A stretch of DNA of 64,000 nucleotides, taken from assembly GCF_949987515.2 (NCBI RefSeq), contig NC_082700.1, forward strand, positions 37,225,380-37,289,379, given 5' to 3'. Both the position numbers and the translations under genes were made by a program. The notes below the pieces were generated by a model. It worked only from the letters and a program-made list of their open reading frames with translations, made no database searches and was not told the origin of the DNA. Positions 23,207-34,975 of the stretch are shown piece after piece. The DNA is from Delphinus delphis. Lineage: Eukaryota; Chordata; Mammalia; Artiodactyla; Delphinidae. Position 1 is the first letter of the stretch. Every line of letters starts with the position of its first letter.

Positions 23207-25233
23207 AATAATCTCATAATACAGATAATTGTCTAAAGGAATTCCATGCACACAGGGTAGTAACAAAATAAATATATAAATACCATGTGGTAAGTTAATG
23301 CCACAGCATATAACAAAACAATAAAGGTGGTTCAGAACAGAAAAGCCAGGAAGACTTTCTGAATCAAGTAAAATTTGAAATGAGACTTGTAGGAGAATAA
23401 AATTTGTATTGTAAGAGGATATCTGAAGGGCAATACATTGGAAGAAATAGAAATGATTCATGTCTTCATTCACTCCCGAATATTAATAAAGTTCTGATTC
23501 TGTAACAGGCATTAGCTGGCAACAGAAAATATAATGATGAGCTAGATGGAGGTATTACTTGTTCTAATAGAACTTTTATTATAAAGTCTGCTAACAGTTA
23601 ACAAGTTGCTATGTTGACTATAGTTTATTTTTTAAAACTTCAGTGTATAAGGAAATAATATCACTAGACAACCTGTTAATACAGCAAAGCCCTGTTAATC
23701 ACAGTTCGCTATAGTAAGGGACAGCACAGCTTTCACAGAATCTTGGGAGTGTCTTGGAAGGGGGAAGGAGGTTGAGGATAATTATATAGCGTTTTGTCCT
23801 GAGATCAAATGTTTTACGAGGATCCATCAAATTAGAGCTTGTTGAGATTGGGCAAAGTGTGGAAGGTTATAGTTTAGGATTTGTTAATCTGCAAAAAGAG
23901 GGTCTTGAATGATTCTTGATTGTTAAATTGCTGCTTGATAGGAAATGTTCACCTAAGCTGAGTAGAATATTGTCCCAGTTAAAATAATCTGCAGGAATTT
24001 CTGGAAGCAAAATATGATGTTACATAATTGGTTTATAATCTTATCTTTCTTTATCAATTTCCTAGAACAAATAACAAGACACAGATGACCTCAGTTCTCA
24101 GTCTTAAGAGAGAAGAGCTATGTCATAGTGATACTAATGGTCTCAGTTGGGGATGGGGGGAGGTGAGAGAGAGGAAAAATGCTATGTCACATTGATATTA
24201 ATGGTTTCAGTATGTTTATATGTACACTCATTACACACATTCATGTGTGTAAATACACTCAACTGTCTAATGTCCTAATCAGGATTACATTCTACTGTAC
24301 TTACTAAATAGTATCTTAAAAACACTCCAGAAGAAGCTACAACAATCTTTTCATTCAGTTTTATTTATTTCTGATAAATATAAGGTACCTTAATAATGAA
24401 CAATATCAATGTTAAAAATAAATTTATGTTAACTAAGTGAGTAGTGTTCAAAATAAGTGTTTTAGCTAGTACTGAATAGATACCTCTATCCTTACCTGAA
24501 GAGTGTATTAAGATCTGACGAGCCCACTTGTCTATGTTCTTTGAAATGACACTTGATATTTAAACCAGAAATAGTACTGCATTTGCCCATGACCTAGAAG
24601 ATTACTGATAACTTCCTTTTACTCTGTGGTTAATTGACCATCTCTAATAGCATACTGTTTGATTTGATTCTAGTACATCTTTTAGGCAATGAACTGATGA
24701 AGTACCTAAATTGACACAGAATCCTGCAAGTGGATACTAAATTCTTCTGGATTTTTTTGTTTGTTTGTTGGCTTTTTTTTTTTCCTTACAAATGTTAAAT
24801 GTGTGGCAGAATTCCATCTGAGACTCATTTTTCTTTGTGCCCTAAGGAGTTAGGAAGATATATATATTCCTCATTTCCTCTGTTAGATTATACAAATAAT
24901 TATGAAAAACAATAATTTAGGGCCTCTTTGTCTTATGGCAGATTATAACAGAATAAAAAAATAAATTAATTAATAGTGTGTGATAAAACCCAAAGAAGAG
25001 GAATGTATCAGAGAGAATGATGAGGAAAGTTATTTCTAAGGGTTGGCATTTAAGTTGAAGGATGAAAATGATATCTATATCACTATCGATATATTAGGGA
25101 ATATAGAGGAATTACATTCTGTTTTTCAGAGAAAGAGAATGAGAAGGAAAATTTATTGTAAAGAGCTTGAAGCAGTAAGAAAACATGATATGATCCAGAG
25201 AATGTCAGAGGGCTTTTAAGACAAGAACAAATC
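23207..25233. other. Unassigned sequence with a 31-bp near-duplication
   Basis: No gene is seen. Two copies of a 31-bp segment lie at 24117-24147 and 24181-24211 (27 of 31 identical), separated by a purine-rich ggggatggggggaggtgagag stretch. A short palindromic 'cacacattcatgtgtg' lies near 24234-24249 and a T run near 24776-24784. The rest is AT-rich. Confidence 0.6.
24117..24211. repeat. Imperfect 31-bp direct duplication
   Basis: gctatgtcatagtgatacta... (24117-24147) and gctatgtcacattgatatta... (24181-24211) align with four mismatches at a 64-bp period. The spacer is G/A-rich. This is an old small tandem duplication with no sign of function. Confidence 0.8.
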
Positions 25234-25246
25234 GAGAGAATGGTGA

Positions 25247-27268
25247 GAGAGCGTCAAGATGGCAGAAGAATAAGACGTGGAGATCACCTTCCTCCCCACA
25301 AATACACCAGAAATACATCTACATGTGGAACAACTCCTACAGAACACCTACTGAACGCTGGCAGAAGACCTCAGACCTCCCAAAAAACAAGAAACTCTCC
25401 ATGTACCTGGGTAGGGCAAAAGAAAAATCAGAGACGAAAGAATAGAGACGGGATCTGCACCAGTGGGAGGGAACCATGAAAGAGGAAAGGTTTCCACACA
25501 CTAGGAAGCCCCTTCATGGGCGGAGACTGCAGGTGGTGGAAGGGGGAAGCTTTGGACCCATGGAGGACAGCTCAGCAACAGGGGTGTGGAGAGCACAGTG
25601 GAGAGATTCCCACAAGAGGATTGGTGCCGACCAGCACTCACCAGCCTGAGAGGTTTGTCTGCTCACCCGCTGGGACGTGTGGCAGCTGGGAGCTGAGGCT
25701 CTGGCTTCAGAGACTTTTTCTTGCCTCTTTGTTTTCTGTTGTGTGAGGAGAGGGTATTAAGAGTGCTGATTAAAGGAGCTCCGAGATGGGCATGAGCCAC
25801 AGCTATCAGCACGGACCCCAGAGACAGGCATGAGATGCTAAGGCTGCTGCTGCAGCCACCAAGAAGCATGTGTGCAAGCACAGGTAACACTCCACACCTC
25901 CCCTCCTGGGAGCCCATGCAGCCCCAAACTGCCAGGTCCCTGTGATCCAGGGACAACTTCTCCAGGGGAACACATGGCATGTCTCAGGCTGGTGCAGTGT
26001 CATGCCTGCCTCTGTCACCGCAGGCTCACCCTGCACTCTGTACCCCTCTCTCCCCATGGCCTGAGTGAGCCAGAGGCCCCTAATCACCTGTTACTTTAAC
26101 CCAGTCCTATCTGAGCAAAGAACAGACACCCTCAGGCGACCTACACGCAGAGGCAGGAACAAATCCAAAGCTGAACTCCAGGAGCTGTGCGAAAAAAGAA
26201 GAGAAAGGGAAATCTCTCCCGGCAGCCTCAGAAGCAGTGGATTCAATCACCACAATCAACTTGATGTACCCTTCATCTGTGGAATAGCTAAATAGACAAG
26301 GAATCATCCCAAATTAGGAGGTGGACTTTGGGAGCAATGATATATATTTTTTTTTCCTTTTTTCTCTTTTTATGAGTGTGTCTGTGTACGCTTCTGTGTG
26401 TGATTTTGTCTGTATAGCTTTGCTTTTTACCATTTGTCCTAGGGTTATATCTGTCAGTTGTTTTTTTTTTTTTTCTTCTTCTTCTTCTTCTTCTTCTTCT
26501 TCTTCTTCTTCTTCTTCTTCTTCTTCTTCTTCTTCTTCTTCTTCTTCTTCTTCTTCTTCTTCTTTTTTAGTATAGTTTTAGTGCTTGCTAACATTGGTGA
26601 ATATGTTTTTTGGTTTGGTTACTCTCTTCTTTCTTTCTTTTTTATTACTTTTTAAATTTTATTTAATAATTATTTTTTATTTTAATAACATTTTATTTTT
26701 TTCATTTTATTTTATTTTATTTTATTTTATCTTTTTCATTCTTTCTTTCTTCTTTTTCTCCCATTTATTCTGAGCCATGTGGATGACAGGTTCTTTGTGC
26801 TTCAGCCAGACATTGGGGCTGTGCCTCTGAGGTGGGAGAGCCAAGTTCAGGACATTGGTCCACCAGAGATCTCCCAGCTCCATGTATCAAAAGTTGAATA
26901 TCTCCCAGAGATATCCATCTCAATGCCAAGACTCAGCTCGACTCAATGACCAGCATGCTACAGTGCTGGACTCCCTATGCCAAACAACTAGAAAGACAGG
27001 AACACAACCCCATCCATTAACAGAGAGGCTCCCTAAAATCATAATAAAATCACAGACACTCCAAAACACACCACTAGACATGAACCTGCCCACCAGAAAT
27101 ACAAGACATAACCTCATCGACCAGAACACAGGCACTAATCTCCTCCACCAGGAAGCCTACAAAACCCAGTGAACAAACCTTAGCCACTAGAGGCAGACAA
27201 AAAAAACAATGGGAACGATGAACCTGTAGCATGCAAAAAGAAGACCCCAAACACAGTAATTAAGCAAA
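25247..27268 (+). promoter_or_regulatory. L1 5' UTR (internal promoter region)
   Basis: The first bases read gagagcgtcaagatggcag; 'caagatggc' resembles the YY1 site near the start of L1s that helps set transcription start (known for human L1, inferred here). The first 1.1 kb is richer in G and C than the surroundings; the section 26340-26770 is T-rich and contains the CTT microsatellite; the final 500 bp is A/C-rich and leads into ORF1. Open frames in it (25240-25479, 25663-25980, 26855-27172 and others) are not known L1 products. Confidence 0.85.
26461..26566. repeat. (CTT)n microsatellite with leading poly-T
   Basis: A T run (26461-26474) is followed by about 30 uninterrupted CTT units to about 26565, inside the L1 5' UTR. 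Translated, it gives poly-Ser, poly-Phe or poly-Leu according to frame, so frames here are artefacts. Pure trinucleotide runs of this length are unstable and likely polymorphic. The reverse strand is GAA, which can form triplexes. Confidence 0.97.
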
Positions 27269-28134
27269 ATGAAAAGACAGAGAAACACACAGAAGATGAA
27301 GGAGCAAGGTAAAAACCCACCAGACCTAACAAATGAAGAGGAAATATGCAGTCTACCTGAAAAAGAATTCAGAATAATGAGAGTAAAGATGAGCCAAAAT
27401 CTTGGAAATAGAATGGAGAAAATACAAGAAAGGTTTAACAAGGACCTAGAAGAACTAAAGAGCAAACAAACAATGATGAAAAACACAATAAATGAAATTA
27501 AAAATTCTCTAGAACAGTTCAATAGCAGAAAAACTGAGGCAGAAGAAAGGATAAATGACCTGGAAGATAAAATAGTGGAAATAACTATTGCAGAGCAGAA
27601 TAAAGAAAAAAGAATGAAAAGAATTGAGGACAGTTTCAGAGACATGTGGGAGAACATTAAATGCACCAACATTTGAAGTATAGGGGTCCCAGAAGTAGAA
27701 GAGAAAAAGAAAGGGATTGAGAAAATATTTGAAGAGATTATAGTTGAAAACTTCCCTAATATGGGAAAGGAAATAGTTAATGAAGTTCAGGAATCCAAGG
27801 ACAACCACGCCAAGACCCATATTAATCAAACTATCAAAAATTAAATACAAAGAAAAAATATTAAAAGCAGCAAGGGAAAAACAAAAATACCATAAAAGAG
27901 AATCCCCATAAGCTTAACAGCTAATCTTTCAGCAGAAACTCTGCAAGTCAGAAGGGAGTGGCAGGACATATTTAAAGTGACGAAATGGAAAAACCTACAA
28001 CGAAGATTACTCTACGAAGCAAGGGTCTCATTCAGATTTGACAGAGAAATTAAACCTTTACAGAAAAGCAAAAGCTAAGAGAATTCAACACCACCAAACC
28101 AGCTTTACAACAAATGTTAAAGGAAATTCTCTAG
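27269..28134 (+). pseudogene. L1 ORF1 remnant (RNA-binding ORF1p)
   Basis: Starts at the expected ATG (MKRQRNTQKM...) and is open for 135 codons, ending at a TGA at 27674-27676. The open part holds the basic N-terminus and a long heptad-rich coiled coil (residues about 35-130), which mediates ORF1p trimers. Beyond the stop, the GVPEVEEKKKGIEKIF and ENFPNMG blocks of the RRM continue in frame, then a short apparent deletion near 27790 shifts the frame; the C-terminal domain (REWQDIF-type and EFNTTKPALQQMLKEIL-like text) ends at a TAG at 28132-28134. The TGA may be a decayed CpG (CGA to TGA), an inference. Non-functional. Confidence 0.9.
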
Positions 28135-28192
28135 GCAGGAAACACAAGAGAAAGAAAAGACCTACAATAACAAGCACAAAACAATTAAGAAA

Positions 28193-31100
28193 ATGGTAAT
28201 AGGAACATACATATTGATAATTACCTTAAATGTAAATGGATTAAATGTTCCAGCCAAAATATATAGACTGGCTGAATGGATATAAAAACAAGTACCATAT
28301 ATATGCTGACTACAAGAGACCTGCTTCAGAAGTAGGGACACATACGACTGAAAGTGAGGGGATGGAAAAAGATATTCCATGAAAATGGAAATCAAAAGAA
28401 AATTGGAGTGGGAATTCTCATATCAGACAAAATAGACTTTAAAACAAAGATTATTAAAGAGACAAAGAAGGACACTACATAATGATCAAGGGACCAATCC
28501 AAGGAGAAGATAAAACAATTGAAAATATTTATGCACCCAACATAGGAGCACCTCAATACATAAGACAAATACTAACAGCCATGAAGGGATATCAACAATA
28601 ACACAATTAAAGTAGGGGACTTTAACATCCTACATTCACCAATGGGCAGATCATCCAAAATGAAAATAAATAAGGAAACACAAGCTTTAAATGACACATT
28701 AAACAAGATGGACTTAATTGATATTTATAGGACATTCCACCCAAAAAGAACACACTTTCTTCTCAGGTGCTCATGGAAGATTCTACAGGAGAGATAATAT
28801 CCTGGGTCACAAATCAAGCCTTGACAAATGTAAGAATATTGAAATTGTATCAAGTATCTTTTCTGACCACAACACTATGAGACTAGAGATCAATTACAAG
28901 AAAAAATCTATAAAAAATACAAACACATGGAGGCTAAACAATACACTACTTAATAACCAACAGATCACTGAAGAAATCAAAGAGGAAATCAAAAAATACC
29001 TAGGAACAAATGACAATGGAAACACGACAACCCAAAACCTATGGGATTCAGCAAAAGCAGTTCTAAGAAGGAAGTTTATAACAATACAATCCAAACTTAA
29101 GAAACAAGAAACATCTCAAATAAACAACTTAACCTTACACCTAAAGAACTTAGAGAAAGAAAAACCAAAAAAAATAAAATAAAATAAACAAACTTAGCAG
29201 AAGGAAAGAAATCATAAAGATCAGATCAGAAATAAATGAAAAACATGAAGGAAATGATAGCAAAGATCAATAAAACTAAAAGCTGATTCTTTGAGAAGAT
29301 AAACAAAATTGATAAACCATCAGCCAGACAAATCAACAAAAAGGGAGAAGACTCAAACTACAGAATTAGAAATGAAAAAGGAGAAATAACAACTGACATT
29401 GCAAAAATACAAAGGATCATGAGAGATTTCTACAAGCAACTATATGCCAATAAAATGGGCAACCTGGAAGAAATGGACAAATTCTTAGAAATATACAACC
29501 CTCTGAGACTGAACCAGGAAGTAATAGAAAATATGAACAGACCAATCACAAGCACTGAAATTGAAACTGTGATTAAAATTTTTCCTACAAACAAAAGCCT
29601 AGGACCAGATGGATTCACAGACGACTTCTATCAAGTATTTAGAAAAGAGCTAACACCTATCCTTCTCAAAACCTTCCAAAATATAGCAGAGGGAGGAACA
29701 CTCCCAAACTCATTCTACGAGGCCAACATCACCCTGATACCAAAACCAGACAAAGATGTCAAAAAGAAAGAAAACTACAGGCCAATATCACTGATGAACG
29801 TAGATGCAAAAATCCTCAACAAAATACTAGGAAACAGAATCCAACAGCTCATTGAAAGGATCATACACCATGATCAAATGGGATTTATCCAAGGAAAGCA
29901 AGGATTCTTCAATATACACAAATCAGTGTGATACACCATATGAAAAAACTGAAGGAGAAAAACCATATGATCATCTCAATAGATGCAGAGAAAGCTTTCA
30001 GCAAAATTCAACACCCATTTATTAAAAAAAACCTCCAGAAAGTAGGCAGAGATGGAACTTTCCTCAACACCCTAAAGGTCATATATGATAAACCCACAGC
30101 CAATATCATCCTCAATGGTGAAAAACTGATACCATTTCCACAAAGATCAGGAATAAGACAAGTTTGCCCACTCTCACCACTGTTATTCAACATAGTTTTG
30201 GATGTTTTAGCCACAGTAATCAGAGAAGAAAAATAAATAAAAGGAATCCAAATGGGAAAAGAAGTAAAGCTGTCATTGTTTGCAGATGACATGATACTAT
30301 ACATAGAGAATCCTAAAGATGCCACCAGAAAACTACTAGAGCTAATCAATTAATTTGGTAAAGTAGCAGGACACAAAATTAATTCACAGAAATCTCTTGC
30401 ATTCCTATACACTAATAATGAAAAATCTGAAAGTGAAATTAAGAAAACACTCCCATTTACCACTGCAACAAAAAGAATAAAATACCTAGGAATGAACCTA
30501 CCTAAGTAGACAAAAGACCTGTATGCAGATTATTATAAGGCACTAATGAAAGAATGTAAATATGATGCAAACAAATGGAGAGATATACCATGTTCTTGGA
30601 TTGGAAGAATCAACATTGTGAAAATGACTCTACTACCCAAAGCAATTTACAGATTCAATGCAATCCCTATCAAGTTATCACTGGCATTTTTCACAGAACT
30701 AGAATAAAACATTTCACTATTTGTGTGGAAACACAAAAGAGCTCGAGTAGCCCAAGCAATCTTGAGAAAGAAAAAAGGAGCTGGAAGAATCAGGCTCCCT
30801 GACTTCAGACTATACTACAAAGCTACAGTAATCAAGGTAGTATGTTAGTGGCACAGAAACAGAAATATATATCAATGGAACAGGATAGAAAGCCCAGAGA
30901 TAAACCCACGCACGTATGGTAACCTTATCTTTGATAAAGGAGGCAAGAATATACAGTGGAGAAAAGACAGCCTCTTCAATAAGTGGTGCTGGGAAAATTG
31001 GACAGCTACATGTAAAAGAATAAAATTAGAACACTCCCTAACACCATAAACAAAAATAAACTCAAAATAGATTAAAGACCTACATGCAAGGCAAGACATT

Positions 31101-31980
31101 ATCAAACTCTCATAGGAAAACATAGGCAGAACACACTATGACATAAATCACAGCAAGATCCTTTTTGACCCACCTCCTAGAGAAATGGAAATAAAAACAA
31201 AAATAAACAAATGGGACCTAATGAAACTTCAAAACTTTTGCACAGCAAAGGAAACCATAAACAAGATGAAAAGACAACACTCAGAGTGGGAAAAAATATT
31301 TGCAAATGAAGCAACTGAAAAAGGATTAATCTCCAAAATTTACAAGCAGCTCATGCTGCTCAAAATCAAAAAAAACAAACAACCCAATCCAAAAATGGGC
31401 AGAAGAACTAAATTGACATTTCTCCAAAGAAGATATACAGATTGCCAACAAACTCATGAAAGAATGCTCAACATCATTAATCATTAGATAAATGCAAATC
31501 AAATATACAATGAGACATCATCTCACACCGGTCAGAATGGCCATCATCAAAAAGTCTACAAGCAATAAATGCCGGAGAGGGTGTGGAGAAAATGGAACCC
31601 TGTTCCACTGTTGGTGGGAATGTAAATTGATACAGCCACTATGAAGAACAGTATGGACGTTCCTTAAAAAACTAAAAATAGAACTACCATACCACCCAGC
31701 AATCCCACTACTAGGCATATACCCCGAGAAAACCATAACACAAAAAGAGTCATGTACCACAATGTTCATTGCAGCTCTATTTACAATAGCCAGGACATGG
31801 AAGCAACCTAAGTGTCCATTGACAGATGAATGGATAAAGAAGATGTGGCCCATATATACAATGGAATATTACTCAGCCATAAAAAGAAACAAAATTGAGT
31901 TATTTGTAGTGAGGTGGCTGGACCTAGAGTCTGTCATACAGAGTGAAGTAAGAAAGAGAAAAAGAAATATCATATGCTAA
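28193..31980 (+). pseudogene. L1 ORF2 remnant (endonuclease and reverse transcriptase)
   Basis: Starts at ATG 28193 with the endonuclease N-terminus (TLNVNGLN, the catalytic Asn region), reaches a stop by about 28286, then continues in pieces. GDFN is read at 28615-28626 and SDH at 28862-28870, both endonuclease catalytic motifs. The reverse transcriptase begins around 29419 ([17 protein letters not shown]), changes frame near 29930 ([19 protein letters not shown]), and has the catalytic FADD at 30279-30290 after another break. The C-terminal region continues through 31185-31487 to a tail ending near 31980. Several stops and frameshifts prevent a product. Largest open pieces: 28718-29182, 29419-29931, 29928-30236. 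Confidence 0.93.
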
Positions 31981-32373
31981 CACATATATATGGAATCTAA
32001 AAGGAAAAAAAAATGGTCATGACGAACCTAAGGGTAAGACAGGCATAAAGATGCAGACCTACTAGAAAATGGACTTGAGGACACAGGATGGGGGAAGCGT
32101 AAGCTGGGACAAAGTGAAAGAGTGGCATGGACATATATACACTACCCAATGTGAAATAGCTAGTGGGAAGCAGCCGCATAGCACAGGGAGATCAGATTGG
32201 TGCTTTGTGACCACCTAGAGAGGTGGGATAGGGATGGTGGGAGGGATGGAGATGCAAGAGGGAAGAGATATGGGGATATATGTATATGTATAACTGATTC
32301 ACTTTGTTATAAAGCAGAAACTAACACACCACTGTAAAACAATTATACTCCAATAAAGATGTTAAAAAAAAAA
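31981..32373 (+). other. L1 3' UTR and poly-A
   Basis: Includes ggtgggagggatggagatgcaagagggaag-type G-rich text, then 'ataactgattcactttgttataaagc', 'taacacaccactgtaaaac', a polyadenylation signal aataaa (32352-32357) and about ten A's. The G-rich polypurine stretch is a common 3' UTR feature of mammalian L1s. Confidence 0.88.
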
Positions 32374-32392
32374 GAGAGAGAGAGAATGGTAA

Positions 32393-33459
32393 GAAATGTA
32401 AGAAGAACCTGTGAGATTCGGAGGTTGGAATTGCCAGGTCTTGTGCTTGGTAAAAATAAGGCACACAGTTAGATGTTGTTCTAAGTAAAATGATGAAACT
32501 TGTAAAGATTTCAAGAAAGACATTTATATGATGTGTTTGGGATATAAAAGGAATACTAAAGTTGATCTGTGCAGAATGGATTGGGTGGGGATATATTAAA
32601 AATTTGAGAAACGGATTTGATAGCTAAAGGTGACAGCCACTTAGACATGGTGGTGGAGAGAAGTGTAAAAATTAATGAACACAAAGCTCAATTATGTAAA
32701 TTTGGGGGACAGAAGGGGGAGCTCTCATGCCCTGCAATGACAGCAGAGCCCAACAGAAAGAATGACTCCTCTTCTTTCCTAGCAAAGATTCAGCCAATGT
32801 AAAACCATGTTCTTTTTCTTTACTGTAGCCGCCCCCCCCCCCCAACTTCTTTAAAAGTGTTCTCCTTCCCCTGCTGTTCAGAGACTTTTGTGTGACTTGA
32901 CATCATTGCAGATCTCACATTGCAATTCTCTACTGATCCTGAATAAACCCATTTTGACTGGAGAAATATCTGACAGTCTATTTCAGGTCAACAGAGGAAA
33001 ATGAATACAAATATATTTTGGAGGTATCATTAACCTAGATATTGAATTCACCAAGGAGATGATTAGGGCTGTTTAGAGGAAGACTGTGAACCAGGAATAA
33101 ATATTTCTGAGAAGAATGGCAGCTCTCATGCACCTTTTCCCAAAATGATATGGTGTCAGAGAGGTAAATATCTCCTGCTCTTGTGTGTCACTAGGGAAAT
33201 AACATCATCAAGGAATAGTACATATAAGTTAAAGAATGAGGTTAGGAGAATGTGTGAGAACAGTGTAAGGGATATTTTGGAATTTTCTAATCATGAAAAG
33301 GGAATTCAGAAGATAGAACTGGAAGTTTGTATGAAACTAAATGTTGATAAGTTTACTCAGGTTAATGACAATACTGACTCATATGTGTATAGCACTTGAC
33401 TGTCAAGGAGACTTGTACTTTAAGCTATTCCTAAAGTAAACAGGAATACTAATGGAATT
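32393..33459. other. Unassigned sequence
   Basis: No gene or known repeat recognised. A pure C12 run lies at 32832-32843, which could be an assembly-sensitive site. A few frames under 85 codons exist (32617-32802, 33145-33399) but show no domain-like features or paired splice signals I can defend. Confidence 0.5.
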
Positions 33460-34142
33460 GGTCTTGGTGGAAATGTAGAATATAGTTTATTTCAAGAACC
33501 TCTGAGTAACCCATTAAAAATTGCATGGAAGTTTCACATAAGAATCATTTAGGAAATGATTATAGAGGGCCTTGAATGCTGAGGTAAAATACTTGCTTTA
33601 ATCTTATGGATTATATTACATGTATAAGTATGAAGATGACTTTGTTTCCAAAACAGAACACACTCTCTGCTAACAGCTAGTTGGTGATCTTGAGCAAGAC
33701 AGTACATACTTAACAGTCAGTTTGTCTCTAAAACTGGTATGACAACTGATTTTATGTCAACTTGATACTATTGCTTAGAGACAAACATAAAATAAGTGTT
33801 TAGAAAGTATAAATGTAACTTGTTTTTGGTCTGCCCCCTCATTTTCACAATTGCTGAATGTTCAATACAGCAGTACTTCTTTCTACAAATTTTAGAAGCA
33901 ACAGAGAAAGTTAGAGAGAGAGAGAGAGAGGGAGATGGAGAAAAAAACAGAGACAAAGAAAGAAGGACAGACAGAGACAGACAGAAAGAGATGGTATGGG
34001 CATAGGGGAGAGTCCTGTGGCACTTGGGAGCTCTTGGTGGCCAGTTCTTAGGAATATATATATTAGGTCTTGGTGGAAATGTATAATATAATTTATTTCA
34101 AGAAGCTGTGGCACTTGGGAGCTCTTGGTGACCAGTTCTTAG

Positions 34143-34195
<53 letters not shown>

Positions 34196-34265
34196 GAATA
34201 TAAGAATTAGGAAGTCCTATATTTTAGGAATAAAGGAATTAGGAATATAAATATATATATTCCTA
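33460..34265. repeat. Patchwork local duplications around an (AT)n tract
   Basis: A 39-bp segment at 33460-33498 recurs at 34066-34104 (37 of 39 identical). It sits between two copies of a roughly 48-bp unit (ctgtggcacttgggagctct..., 34015-34062 and 34106 onward, 91-bp period). The second unit runs into a long (AT)n tract (about 34143-34192), and short 'taggaatata' words repeat through 34260, ending at tatattcctaagg, the inverse of ttcttaggaatata at the start. A purine-rich (GA)n stretch at 33910-34000 precedes it. The pattern suggests replication-based template switching. Confidence 0.8.
34145..34192. repeat. (AT)n microsatellite
   Basis: About 24 uninterrupted AT dinucleotides between two ttaggaatat-like words. 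Self-complementary and likely unstable in length. Confidence 0.95.
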
Positions 34266-34499
34266 AGGACGACAGAATGATGAAGCCATACTGAAAGAAG
34301 CAAAGATGGAGAAGAGAGGGGACCTCATTTCTTTACAGTAGATCTCCAATCCCTCATCCTGTTCCTGAGAACTAGCTCCATTGCTAACCTTGCATTTTGC
34401 GAGATATCCCATTATTCTCCTGTTAAATTTCCCCCATTTTTCCTACAAGTTATTCAAATTGGGCTTCTGTAACTTGCAATCAAGAGAACCCCAATTCCA
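34266..34499. other. Unassigned spacer
   Basis: No repeat or gene recognised between the rearranged AT-rich locus and the L2 fragment. Confidence 0.4.
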
Positions 34500-34975
34500 A
34501 AAGCATCACATTACACTTAGAATGAAATACAAAGTCTTTTCCTTGGCCTACTGACACCATCTGGTCCAGCCTTCCTTTCCCACCTCACATCTTTCCAGTT
34601 TCCTCTTTACTCTCTGTGGCAGAGCAGATCATCTCTGCTTTCCAGACCCTCAAAATTTGTGTTTGCCCTAGAGTCTCTACATGGTTCTTTGCACTTGGTC
34701 TAGAGTATTCAGTTTCCAGTCATTTCCTGGCTGGATCCTCTAGATAAATTAACTAGCAGCTCAGCAGATTAGGAGGCTTTTCTATGACCACCATTATAAA
34801 GTAGCTTTCACTTTATCACTCCCCATCTCATTACTCTGTACTTTTAAAAATTATAATTTAAGCTTCATGATATTAGAGACATTTTAAGATTTATATATCA
34901 CTGTTTCCATGTGACCTAGAGTATAGACCAAAATAAGTATTAAATATTTGTTCAGTGAGTAAATGATAAAAACAT
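34500..34975 (+). mobile_element. L2 LINE 3' region
   Basis: Reads in order as the L2 3' end on the plus strand: 'aatgaaatacaaagtcttttccttggcctac', 'catctggtccagcc', 'cacctcacatctttcc', 'gttctttgcacttgg', 'tttcctggctgg', 'ctatgaccacc', 'agcttcatgatattagagac', and the terminal 'aagtattaaatatttgttcagtgagtaaatgat'. The order and spacing match an ancient, 5'-truncated L2 copy. It is highly diverged, as expected for this family. Confidence 0.82.

Larger units (their letters stand above)
25234..32392 (+). mobile_element. Full-length cetartiodactyl-type L1 retrotransposon (inactive)
   Basis: The L1 body runs from about 25247 (gagagcgtcaagatggc) to a short poly-A at 32364-32373. The flanks gagagaatggt at 25234-25244 and 32380-32390 are the TSD. 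Order: 5' UTR about 2.0 kb, ORF1 remnant, ORF2 remnant, 3' UTR ending in aataaagatgtt and poly-A. It is full length, so it must have inserted with its promoter, but both ORFs are broken by stops and frameshifts. The 5' UTR has a (CTT)n expansion. A separate 3' end of the same subfamily lies at about 41977-42140. It is not competent for movement as read. Confidence 0.96.

Noticed and set aside
22774..23473. 147- and 181-codon minus-strand frames
   Set aside because: They run through the SINE and its 40-nt poly-A (poly-Phe on the other strand); similar peptides appear wherever this SINE occurs.
25663..26295. Several frames of 66-105 codons on both strands
   Set aside because: They lie in the GC-richer L1 5' UTR and are overlapping chance frames, not the known L1 products.
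26321..26773. Poly-Ser and poly-Phe frames
   Set aside because: They are produced by the (CTT)n and T-rich part of the L1 5' UTR.
27187..27850. 161- and 113-codon minus-strand frames
   Set aside because: They are the antisense shadow of the A-rich L1 ORF1.
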